A DNA stretch of 15,218 nucleotides from an uncultured Ruminococcus sp. Its GTDB lineage: Bacteria; Bacillota; Clostridia; Oscillospirales; Ruminococcaceae. The first letter of the stretch is position 1, and every line of letters begins with the position of its first letter. A model generated the notes under the pieces. The model saw only the letters and a program-made list of their open reading frames with translations. It had not been told where the DNA came from and searched no databases. The position numbers and the translations under genes are program-made. Of this stretch, positions 1 to 6,621 are shown piece after piece. The DNA lies in contig NZ_CALDMP010000019.1 in assembly GCF_937915125.1 (NCBI RefSeq), positions 1 through 15,218 on the forward strand. The letters are read 5' to 3'.

Positions 1-54
1 GACGAAAAATCTGACGGCGCATCTGACGCACAATCTTTGTGCGGTATTGCCCTA
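1..54. repeat. Tip of a dispersed MITE-like repeat, cut by the window edge
   Basis: Bases 1-20 are the exact reverse complement of 9552-9571, inside the complete element at 9518-9695, and similarity continues through about base 31. The outer tip differs: on the opposite strand it begins with TA followed by GGGCAATACCGCACAAAG (bases 52-35). Nearly the same tip occurs at the other end of the window (15164-15181). This is therefore the end of an element of the same family but with the alternative terminal sequence. It lies inverted relative to the central copy, and its body extends left out of the window. No coding sequence is visible in it. Confidence 0.75.
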
Positions 55-84
55 TGTATTGCGTGAGATTTCGTATGCATTCAC

Positions 85-116
85 TTGACGTGCGGTCAGA
101 TTCATGATACTATAAT
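85..116 (+). promoter_or_regulatory. Candidate promoter for the two-component operon
   Basis: TTGACG at 85-90 is a near-consensus -35 box. TATAAT lies at 111-116, but the spacing to it is 20 bases, which is long. The overlapping TACTAT at 108-113 gives the usual 17-base spacer. The gene starts at 211, so the transcript would carry a leader of about 90 bases. Which -10 hexamer is used cannot be decided from the sequence. Confidence 0.5.
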
Positions 117-151
117 AGTGATCGGAATCCAAAAACTCCATAACAAGGAAG

Positions 152-180
152 AAAGGAACATCCGTGTGACGTTCCTTTTT
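152..180 (+). terminator. Terminator-like stem-loop in the leader of the response regulator
   Basis: AAAGGAAC at 152-159 pairs with GTTCCTTT at 171-178 around an 11-base loop, and five T residues (176-180) follow. This is the form of a small intrinsic terminator. It lies downstream of the candidate promoter at 85-116 and upstream of the start codon at 211. It could end transcription coming from the left, or act as an attenuator in the leader. No alternative antiterminator pairing or leader peptide is obvious. Confidence 0.5.
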
Positions 181-210
181 GTATTATGGGAACGCAGGAA
201 AGGCGGTATT

Positions 211-888
211 ATGATTTATTTGGTAGAAGATGACGACAGCATCCGGGAGTTAGTGATCTATACACTGCGCAGTACCGGCATGGAAGCCCAGGGGTTTGCG
301 CTGCCTTCTGCGTTTTGGAATGCCATGGCATCGCAAAAGCCGGAACTGGTACTTCTAGATATTATGCTGCCCGAAGAGGACGGTCTGGAAATTCTGAAAA
401 AGATCCGCAGTGACAAAGCCACCCGGGAATTGCCTGTGATTATGCTGACAGCAAAGGGCACGGAATATGACCAGGTGGTGGGACTGGACTGCGGTGCAGA
501 TGATTATGTGCCCAAGCCCTTTGGTATGATGGCACTTGTGGCACGTATCAAGGCAGTCATGCGCCGGACAGAAAAGCCGGCAGAGGAAAAAATTTTGTGT
601 CTGGGAGACCTGACGGTAAATCCCACACGGCATGTGGTACAGGTTGCCGGTGAAACGGTGAACCTGACCCTGAAAGAATTCGAACTGCTGTGCTTGCTGC
701 TGGAGAATCCGGGGGTGGTCTTTACACGAGATCAGCTGCTGAACCAGATCTGGGGCTATTCCTTCGACGGCGAGAGCCGCACCGTAGATGTGCATGTACG
801 CCATCTGCGGCAGAAGCTGGGAGAATGCGGCAAGTACATTGAAACTGTCAGAGGTATTGGCTATCGCTCAGGAGATGCAACAACATGA
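211..888 (+). CDS. OmpR/PhoB-family response regulator
   Basis: A 225-residue DNA-binding response regulator, probably the cytoplasmic output of the kinase encoded just downstream. The receiver domain spans about residues 1-118. Acidic residues E6-D9 begin the acidic pocket, D50 (in LVLLDIMLP) is the expected phosphoacceptor, T80 is the switch residue and K102 (in YVPKPF) is the conserved lysine. A winged-helix trans_reg_C domain covers about 127-219 and includes FTRDQLLNQIWGY and RTVDVHVRHLRQKL. The reading frame is open from 85, but the ATG at 211 is chosen because GGAAAGGCGG (197-206) is a good ribosome binding site and the receiver domain begins exactly there. The stop overlaps the kinase start by four bases (ATGA), implying translational coupling. 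It most resembles PhoP/PhoB regulators. The stimulus is unknown because no phosphate or other target genes adjoin it. Confidence 0.93.
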   Translation: MIYLVEDDDSIRELVIYTLRSTGMEAQGFALPSAFWNAMASQKPELVLLDIMLPEEDGLEILKKIRSDKATRELPVIMLTAKGTEYDQVVGLDCGADDYVPKPFGMMALVARIKAVMRRTEKPAEEKILCLGDLTVNPTRHVVQVAGETVNLTLKEFELLCLLLENPGVVFTRDQLLNQIWGYSFDGESRTVDVHVRHLRQKLGECGKYIETVRGIGYRSGDATT

Positions 889-2552
889 CCAAAAAGATTT
901 TTCTCTCCACCATTACTGTGGTAGTATCCGTGCTGCTGCTGAGTCTGGCACTGATCACCGGCGTGCTGTATGAACACTTCGAAAAGCTGCTCCTGGAACA
1001 AATGGCGACAACTGCGTCCTTTGTGATTCAGGGAGTGGAAGATGAGGGCATGTCGTACTTCCATGCGCTGGGAGAAAAGGACTGCCGCATCACATGGATC
1101 GCCTCGGATGGTACAGTACTCTATGACAACTGCTATGATGCAGAAGAAATGGAAAATCATGCAGACCGGGAAGAAGTGAGACAGGCAATGGAAGGGGAGT
1201 CCGGTACCAGTATCCGGAAATCCTCTACCTTGTCAGAGCATACCATCTATTATGCAGCACGTGTCAGCGATGGCTCTGTGGTACGTATTTCAAAAGCCCA
1301 AAGCTCAGTTCTCTTTCTCATGGGCGGAATGCTGTCCCCCTTCTTCTTTATTTTGCTGGCGGCGTGCATTCTTTCGGGATTTTTATCCTATCGGGTATCC
1401 AAAAAAATTGTGCGTCCCTTCAGCGAGATTGATCTGAAGCATCCGGAGCAGGTGGAGACCTATGAGGAACTCTCCCCTTTTCTCCAGCGTATTGCAGCCC
1501 AGAACCGGGAAATTGACGCAAAAATGGAGAAAATTCGCAAGCAGCAGCAGGAATTTTCCATGATCACGGAGAATATGAGCGAAGGTCTGTTTGTGGTAGA
1601 CCGCAATTATCAGATTCTTTCGTATAATAAAAGTGCCATGCGTATCTTCGGGATGCATCCGGACGAGACGCACCAGAATCTGCTGGCGGTAAATCGCAGC
1701 GAGGGGTTCCGGACAGCGGTGGACAGTGCACTGCGGGGACGGCATTCCCAGCAGACCCTGGAACTGGACGGCAGAGTGTATCAGATCCTTGCTAATGCGG
1801 TTTGTCAGCCGGATACAGAGCAGGATCTGGTGGGAGCGGTGATTCTTGTTCTGGATATTACGGAAAAAGAGGCACAGGAGCAGTATCGTCGGGAGTTTAC
1901 GGCGAATGTTTCCCACGAACTGAAAACGCCGCTGACTTCCATTTCCGGTATTGCAGAGATCATCCGGAACGGCATTGTACGGCAGGAGGATATCCCCCAT
2001 TTTGCCGGGAAGATCTACGATGAATCCCAGCGGCTGATTACGCTGATCGGGGATATCATAAAGCTGTCCCAGCTGGACGAGGATCAGGTGCCGCTGGAAC
2101 GGGAACAGGTGGATTTACTGGATATTGCCCGGGATGTGGTACAGCAGCTTGCCTCTGTGGCAAAGAAAAACAGCGTGACCTTTGTCTCCAATGGCAGCCA
2201 TGGACTTGTGTTCGGCGTGCGGCAGGTGCTGTCGGAAATGGTCTATAATCTGTGCGAGAACGCTGTGAAATACAATCATCCCGGCGGTCGGGTCTGGGTC
2301 GGCGTAAAGCAGACTGCAGATGCTGTGGAGCTGACGGTGAAGGATACCGGCATCGGCATCCCGGCGGCAGAGCAGGGACGTGTCTTTGAACGGTTTTATC
2401 GGGTGGATAAGAGCCATTCCAAGGCTGTCGGCGGCACCGGACTGGGCTTGTCTATTGTAAAGCACGGCGCTGCACTGCACCATGCCACCATTGAGATGGA
2501 TAGTGAAATGGGGAAGGGTACGGAGATCAGATTGACGTTTCCAAAACGCTAG
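885..2552 (+). CDS. PhoR-like membrane sensor histidine kinase with PAS domain
   Basis: A 555-residue sensor kinase expected to phosphorylate the regulator encoded immediately upstream. The N-terminus has transmembrane helix 1 (about residues 5-29), an extracytoplasmic sensing region (30-140) and helix 2 (about 142-169). A short HAMP-like or coiled linker follows, then a PAS domain (about 222-330). The HisKA box has phosphoacceptor H344 in FTANVSHELKTPL. The ATPase domain shows the N box (N455 and N459 in NLCENAVKYN), the G1 box (DTGIGIP, 487-493), the F box (FERFYRVDKS) and the G2 box (GGTGLGLS, 516-523). All catalytic motifs are intact. The order TM-sensor-TM-PAS-HisKA-HATPase matches the PhoR/WalK group. 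The ATG lies in the ATGA overlap with the regulator stop. The sensed signal cannot be read from the sequence. Confidence 0.93.
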   Translation: MTKKIFLSTITVVVSVLLLSLALITGVLYEHFEKLLLEQMATTASFVIQGVEDEGMSYFHALGEKDCRITWIASDGTVLYDNCYDAEEMENHADREEVRQAMEGESGTSIRKSSTLSEHTIYYAARVSDGSVVRISKAQSSVLFLMGGMLSPFFFILLAACILSGFLSYRVSKKIVRPFSEIDLKHPEQVETYEELSPFLQRIAAQNREIDAKMEKIRKQQQEFSMITENMSEGLFVVDRNYQILSYNKSAMRIFGMHPDETHQNLLAVNRSEGFRTAVDSALRGRHSQQTLELDGRVYQILANAVCQPDTEQDLVGAVILVLDITEKEAQEQYRREFTANVSHELKTPLTSISGIAEIIRNGIVRQEDIPHFAGKIYDESQRLITLIGDIIKLSQLDEDQVPLEREQVDLLDIARDVVQQLASVAKKNSVTFVSNGSHGLVFGVRQVLSEMVYNLCENAVKYNHPGGRVWVGVKQTADAVELTVKDTGIGIPAAEQGRVFERFYRVDKSHSKAVGGTGLGLSIVKHGAALHHATIEMDSEMGKGTEIRLTFPKR

Positions 2553-2616
2553 AGGTAATGAAAGAATGGTGTAGGGACAGATTGTGCCGCGTTCTTTTAC
2601 TGTTGCAGCAAAAAAC

Positions 2617-2645
2617 TGGACATCCTACCGGATCTGTGCTATAAT
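2617..2645 (+). promoter_or_regulatory. Promoter of the DUF3783-type gene
   Basis: TGGACA at 2617-2622 and a perfect TATAAT at 2640-2645 are separated by exactly 17 bases, with the gene starting 32 bases further on. This gives the small gene its own sigma-A-type promoter, independent of the two-component operon that ends at 2552. Confidence 0.75.
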
Positions 2646-2677
2646 AATGCAGATAAACTACTACAAGGAGAATGAAC

Positions 2678-3043
2678 ATGGAAAAACTGCTTCTCATCGG
2701 ACTGCCCGACCCCGTGGCAGTGGAACAAATTGCCGCAAAACTCCGTCTGCGTACCATCATTATCCCACCGGAACAATATTACCGAAGTCTGGGCAGCCTT
2801 GCTGGATATGCTAACGCCAGTGCTTCGACAGATGCAGCCGCAGATACGGTTCTGCCGGAAACAGGGCTGCTGGTTATGTGTGGGCTGAAAAATAACCGCA
2901 TTGACCGTCTGCTGCAAGCATTGCGGACGGCTGGATTGGTGATTCCACACAAGGCGGTTCTGACGCAGACCAATCTTAATTGGAATGCCTTTCAGCTGGC
3001 ACATGAGCTGGAACGGGAACGGCGTGCCATGGTAGAAAAATGA
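2678..3043 (+). CDS. Small DUF3783-family protein
   Basis: A 121-residue soluble protein with no signal peptide or membrane segment. The pattern around residues 67-120 (LLVMCGLKNNRIDRLLQALR, then HKAVLTQTNLNW, then an LAHELERER tail) resembles my recollection of the DUF3783 family, small Firmicute proteins of unknown function. This rests on pattern recognition, not a profile search. ATG codons occur at 2672 and 2678. The second is chosen because AAGGAG (2665-2670) is only one base from the first but seven from the second. The gene has its own promoter and is followed by a stem-loop terminator, so it looks monocistronic. Its position after the two-component pair does not prove a functional link. 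The middle (about 46-64) is rich in Ala, Ser, Thr and Asp and may be a flexible loop. Confidence 0.75.
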   Translation: MEKLLLIGLPDPVAVEQIAAKLRLRTIIIPPEQYYRSLGSLAGYANASASTDAAADTVLPETGLLVMCGLKNNRIDRLLQALRTAGLVIPHKAVLTQTNLNWNAFQLAHELERERRAMVEK

Positions 3044-3048
3044 AATGC

Positions 3049-3088
3049 AAAAGCACGGTTCATCCTTTCGGAAAAGCCGTGCTTTTTT
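3049..3088. terminator. Intrinsic terminator, probably bidirectional
   Basis: AAAAGCACGG (3049-3058) pairs perfectly with CCGTGCTTTT (3077-3086) around an 18-base loop, with six T residues at 3083-3088. It starts six bases after the small plus-strand gene. It also sits about 20 bases past the stop of the convergent xylanase gene (3108), where the AAAA arm supplies a T-rich tail on the minus strand. It probably serves both genes. Confidence 0.85.
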
Positions 3089-3107
3089 GTGCTATAATGG
3101 TTATTTT

Positions 3108-5021
3108 TTATTCGTTAAGCAGGAATCGCAGCAGTGCCACTGCATCCGGTGTGCCGAACATGCCGTCCTGGGTCATATCCAATGCGGTAAATTCTGCGTC
3201 AGTAACGACTGTAGTCGTTGTAAAGGAGCTCAGCTGCTGCCGCATAAGTGACAGGTCAAAACCATTCAGCTTGCGGTCTCCGTTGACATCTCCCGGAATG
3301 ATGTTCAGCTGGGAATTTGTTGTCGTTGTTGTGGTTTCCGAAGTGGTGGTCGTTGTGCTGGTGGTCGTGGTGACCGGTACTTCAAGACCGTCCACGATGG
3401 AATAATACGCCGGTTTAGCGGTAAAATCCTCATTGAACAACAGCGGATACTTGGAAGCACGCCAGCTTTTGTCGTCTGTTGTGCCCCAGAATACGACGGC
3501 AGAAACGCTGTCTTTATATTCCACAATGGCATCCATAATATCGCTGTAATACTGCGCCTGTGCTTCGAATCCGGCTTCGGTATTGTCATTTACCGTTGCA
3601 TCCAATTCGGTGACCTGAATATCCAGACCGGTCTCTGCGAATTTCGCAAGGGCTTTTTTATAGACGCTGGCAGAGGGAAATGCATCGCTGCCGGATCTTA
3701 CATCCAGGTGTGACTGCATGCCGATACCGTCAATGAGTCCCTTTTCTTTCAAATCCATTGCCATATCGTAGATGGCCTGAGTCTTGCCGGGCATATATTC
3801 ATTGAAGTCGTTATAATAGAGTTTGCAGCCTTCCGGTGCATACTTTCTGGCGTATTCAAATGCCGGTTCAATGAAAGAATTGTCCCCGAAGATCTTTACC
3901 CACGGCGAATTGTTAGAACCATCACTCTGGGAACCTGCCGGACGATAGCTGCCGTCATCCAGCCAGCACTCGTTTACAACATCCCATGCGTAGAAGTCTA
4001 CAGTGGGATATTCTTCTTTTACAGCAGTGAAAACATTCTTGATATAGTTCTCCAGACGTTGCAGCATGACCTCTGTGGTAACCCAATCGCCGTCATCAGT
4101 AAAGCCCTCTTTGAAGAACCAGTCCGGTGTCTGCTGATGCCATACGAGAACGTGACCTCTTACGGAAATATTATTGTCCCGGCAGAAATCCAGGATAGAT
4201 CTGGCGCTTGCCAGATTGACCTGGGGATCGGTTTCGCTGCCTGTTGCCAGGGTAGCCGCCTGATCCAGAATGGCATCCGGCTTCAGCTCATTGCCCAGGG
4301 TAACACTGTTGAAATGTTTCAGGATCAGATCCTTTGCAGACTGCGGTGCAAGCTCCGATGCGGTAACTGCTGTGCCAACTTTGAAGTAGTCTGCATAGGC
4401 ATCTTTCAAGGAAGTGATATCCTCCTGGATCTTGTAGACCGGCGCGGTACGGATCTCGAAGTCGTCCACATAAATGTCTGCCTGGTCATTGCATTCAAAG
4501 TACAGGTACACCTTTGTGACATTTTCCGGGATACTGAACTTGATTTTAGAGAATTCACTCCAGTCGCTGCCATCATTTGCAACAGAACTGAGATTGTTAT
4601 AGTGGCGTTCGCCGGATGCATCGGTATATTCCATGCTCAGCTTAACAGAATTGTACCATGCGGCTCTGACAAAAGCGCTGACCGTGTACTCTACGCCCAC
4701 TTCCAGCAAGCCATCCAGCAAAAATTGAGGGCCGTTCCAGTTCTTTGCTCTGTCGCTGACACACATGGAATAGGAACCACTGTGTGCCTGGGCCGTTGTG
4801 GCAGCAATGGTCTCCACGCCGCCTCTGCCCGTAAAGGCATCTACTACGCCATCCTCAAAGTCCGTGGCGTACATGACGGTAGTGCCGTCCTCTGCCTCCG
4901 CAGCACTGACGATGGGGGATACCGACTGGGTCGATAGCACGCTTGCCATGGGAACTGCCGTACCCAACAGAACCGTACTCAGCAGACCAGCCAGAATCCG
5001 TTTTCCTAACATTGATTTCAT
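3108..5021 (-). CDS. Secreted cellulosomal endo-1,4-beta-xylanase (CBM22-GH10-dockerin)
   Basis: A 637-residue modular enzyme predicted to hydrolyse internal beta-1,4 bonds of xylan outside the cell while docked on a scaffoldin. Residue numbers are from the start chosen here. Residues 1 to about 42 are a signal peptide (MLGKRILAGLLSTVLLG core, AEA near the end). About 47-192 is a CBM22-like xylan-binding domain (NWNGPQF, DIYVDDFEI). About 200-548 is the GH10 barrel, with acid/base E351 in WDVVNE, nucleophile E472 in VTELDA, and the WHQQTP and FWGTTDDKSW substrate-site motifs. A Thr-rich linker (about 550-568) leads to a type I dockerin (575-637) whose first calcium loop is canonical (GDVNGDRKLN). 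The second (DMTQDGMFG) has Thr where Asn is usual. The frame is open to 5054, but the ATG at 5021 is preceded eight bases away by GGAGG and begins the signal peptide. The gene has its own promoter and ends at a shared terminator. Confidence 0.95.
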   Translation of the reverse strand: MKSMLGKRILAGLLSTVLLGTAVPMASVLSTQSVSPIVSAAEAEDGTTVMYATDFEDGVVDAFTGRGGVETIAATTAQAHSGSYSMCVSDRAKNWNGPQFLLDGLLEVGVEYTVSAFVRAAWYNSVKLSMEYTDASGERHYNNLSSVANDGSDWSEFSKIKFSIPENVTKVYLYFECNDQADIYVDDFEIRTAPVYKIQEDITSLKDAYADYFKVGTAVTASELAPQSAKDLILKHFNSVTLGNELKPDAILDQAATLATGSETDPQVNLASARSILDFCRDNNISVRGHVLVWHQQTPDWFFKEGFTDDGDWVTTEVMLQRLENYIKNVFTAVKEEYPTVDFYAWDVVNECWLDDGSYRPAGSQSDGSNNSPWVKIFGDNSFIEPAFEYARKYAPEGCKLYYNDFNEYMPGKTQAIYDMAMDLKEKGLIDGIGMQSHLDVRSGSDAFPSASVYKKALAKFAETGLDIQVTELDATVNDNTEAGFEAQAQYYSDIMDAIVEYKDSVSAVVFWGTTDDKSWRASKYPLLFNEDFTAKPAYYSIVDGLEVPVTTTTSTTTTTSETTTTTTNSQLNIIPGDVNGDRKLNGFDLSLMRQQLSSFTTTTVVTDAEFTALDMTQDGMFGTPDAVALLRFLLNE

Positions 5022-5056
5022 AAACCTGTCCTCCCAACAAGTATAAATATACATTT

Positions 5057-5085
5057 ATTCTATCACATTTTAGGGAAGATGTCAA
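5057..5085 (-). promoter_or_regulatory. Promoter of the xylanase gene
   Basis: On the minus strand, TTGACA (5085-5080) and TAGAAT (5062-5057) are 17 bases apart, a near-perfect sigma-A-type promoter. The start codon at 5021 gives a leader of about 30 bases containing an A+T-rich stretch. A perfect -35 box suggests expression could be substantial without an activator. No clear carbon-repression (cre) site is visible nearby. Confidence 0.8.
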
Positions 5086-5114
5086 CCAATTGCACAAGAA
5101 ATTATGACGAAAGT

Positions 5115-5184
5115 CAAAAAACAGAGGCAAACTGTGTTCGCCTGCAACTTTGAAAAGCTGTAATGCATGCGAAGGCAGTTTGCC
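5115..5184 (-). terminator. Intrinsic terminator of the GH2/ligase operon
   Basis: GGCAAACTG and CAGTTTGCC (plus-strand positions 5126-5134 and 5176-5184) form a 9-bp stem. A 2x2 internal loop separates it from a further 5-bp stem, TTCGC/GCGAA. On the minus strand a tail with six U residues follows (5121-5116). It sits 33 bases after the ligase-type gene stop and just upstream of the xylanase promoter, so it insulates the xylanase from the operon upstream. Confidence 0.85.
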
Positions 5185-5217
5185 CCTTGAGTGTATATTC
5201 AGAATAAAGTGAAATTG

Positions 5218-6621
5218 TTATGGTGATTCTTGTTTTTGTTGTTCCGGTGCAAGGCATGTTATACTGCACCCGAATCCCAGAAAGAGGAACAGCCAAGGCG
5301 TAGTATAATACATGGTGTTGCCAAAGCAGGCGGAGATCAGATAACCGAATGCAGCGATGAGTGCAGCGATGGAATAACCGTCCAGCTTTGCACGGTATTT
5401 CCAACTGTGGATGTAGACAGATGCCAGACCGCAGACATAGAGGATCGCCGCCGGAATGCCAAAAAAGGCGGCATATTGCAGATACTCGTTGTGAGGACGA
5501 TTATTGCAATGGTTTGTCTCCAGATCCAGCCGATCATGAATGCCCTCGACGCCAAAACCGAACAGCGGCTTTTCGGAAATATACTGCAATGTGTGCACCC
5601 AGAGCGTCCAGCGTCCGGTGCCGGCGCTGCCGGAATCATCCGGATTTTCTGCAACATTGCTGATATCCTGGAAAAAGCCGAAAACATTGTGGAAAACGGT
5701 GTCATACCAGATGCTCATAACCAGAGAAACGCCCAGGAAACAACCCAGCAACAACAGGGAAAGCCAGCTGAACCGCTTGTCCTTGATCCAGAAAACCATG
5801 CACTGGAACAGCAGGGCAATAAACACGGCAAGATAACAGCCGAATGTGTCGTTGACCACAAGAACAACATTGTTTATCAGAAAAACAAATAGGCACAATG
5901 CTTTTCGGCTGGGATTTTTTTCGGTGACGAACAGTGCGCTGCTGAGCAGAATGCTGAACAGCAGATAGTATCCGTAGTGGTTGAACTGGTGGAATACGGC
6001 AGAAAGTCCTGCGTTCTGAGAATATGCCGGCAGCGGTATCATCCATGCATGTACCAGGGCGCTGGCGGCAATCACAAGGCTGACTCCCATAAAGCCATAC
6101 ATAAGAATGCATTTGCACTTAGGCTGGAAGATCACTGCGCCGCAGAAAAAGTATATCAGGACGTATAGTATGTAGGTGAAAAGGCTCTCGTTCCGATAGG
6201 GGTCGCCGGAAAGTGCTGCCTGGGTGAAACCGTTAAGACATGTGGAAACGATCATACACACCACAAATGCGGCGAAAAATACCATGGGAACATTGCGACG
6301 CACAAGGTCTCTCCACTGCCAGTGCAGCTGGCGTGTTTTGCCGATGTACAGCAGAATCACCAGGATCCCCACTACTGCGGCAATGGTAGAAATGGTGTTT
6401 ACCGTATAGGAATAGGAAAAGCTGGGCGTATCCATCATAAAATGGGTGGACTGGGGTGGGTCGATGCTGTCCCGGATCAGCTGATACAGCGGTGCGGCAG
6501 TAAACAGCAGCAGTGGCAGAAGTGCCAGATATGCTACCATTTCCCAGGAGATGTTGCGAAGCATTTCGGGTACTGTTTTGGAGCGATAAATGGCTTGAAA
6601 CTGTTCTGTATATTTTTTCAT
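5218..6621 (-). CDS. O-antigen ligase (Wzy_C)-family polytopic membrane protein
   Basis: A 467-residue integral membrane protein with about ten to twelve hydrophobic segments, for example 27-47, 75-92, 112-129, 147-165, 174-193, 215-232, 241-256, 260-277, 287-303, 386-403, 416-433 and 439-456. The longest outer loop (about 304-385) carries the family signature: GTGRWTLW with R337, KPLFGFGVEG, and RPHNEYLQ with H377. The Arg and His are the conserved residues of O-antigen ligases and polymerases, which move or join lipid-linked glycans outside the membrane. Firmicutes lack lipopolysaccharide, so here it more likely ligates or polymerises a capsule or wall polysaccharide. The exact acceptor is unknown. 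Its ATG overlaps the stop of the GH2 gene by one base (TAATG), implying coupled translation, and the transcript ends at the hairpin at 5115-5184. No glycosyltransferases or flippase lie in the window. Confidence 0.85.
   Translation of the reverse strand: MKKYTEQFQAIYRSKTVPEMLRNISWEMVAYLALLPLLLFTAAPLYQLIRDSIDPPQSTHFMMDTPSFSYSYTVNTISTIAAVVGILVILLYIGKTRQLHWQWRDLVRRNVPMVFFAAFVVCMIVSTCLNGFTQAALSGDPYRNESLFTYILYVLIYFFCGAVIFQPKCKCILMYGFMGVSLVIAASALVHAWMIPLPAYSQNAGLSAVFHQFNHYGYYLLFSILLSSALFVTEKNPSRKALCLFVFLINNVVLVVNDTFGCYLAVFIALLFQCMVFWIKDKRFSWLSLLLLGCFLGVSLVMSIWYDTVFHNVFGFFQDISNVAENPDDSGSAGTGRWTLWVHTLQYISEKPLFGFGVEGIHDRLDLETNHCNNRPHNEYLQYAAFFGIPAAILYVCGLASVYIHSWKYRAKLDGYSIAALIAAFGYLISACFGNTMYYTTPWLFLFLGFGCSITCLAPEQQKQESP

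Noticed and set aside
85..210. In-frame N-terminal extension of the response regulator from the ATG at 85
   Set aside because: The extra 42 residues match nothing in the receiver family, cross the hairpin at 152-180 and overlap the promoter. A good ribosome binding site fits the ATG at 211.
2553..2616. Possible terminator after the histidine kinase
   Set aside because: Only a weak imperfect pairing between AAAGAA and TTCTTT is visible, with no T-run in a suitable place.
3040..3405. Plus-strand open frame rich in Val and Ser opposite the end of the xylanase gene
   Set aside because: It is the complement of the Thr-rich linker and dockerin codons. It has no ribosome binding site, and the minus-strand protein is clearly real.
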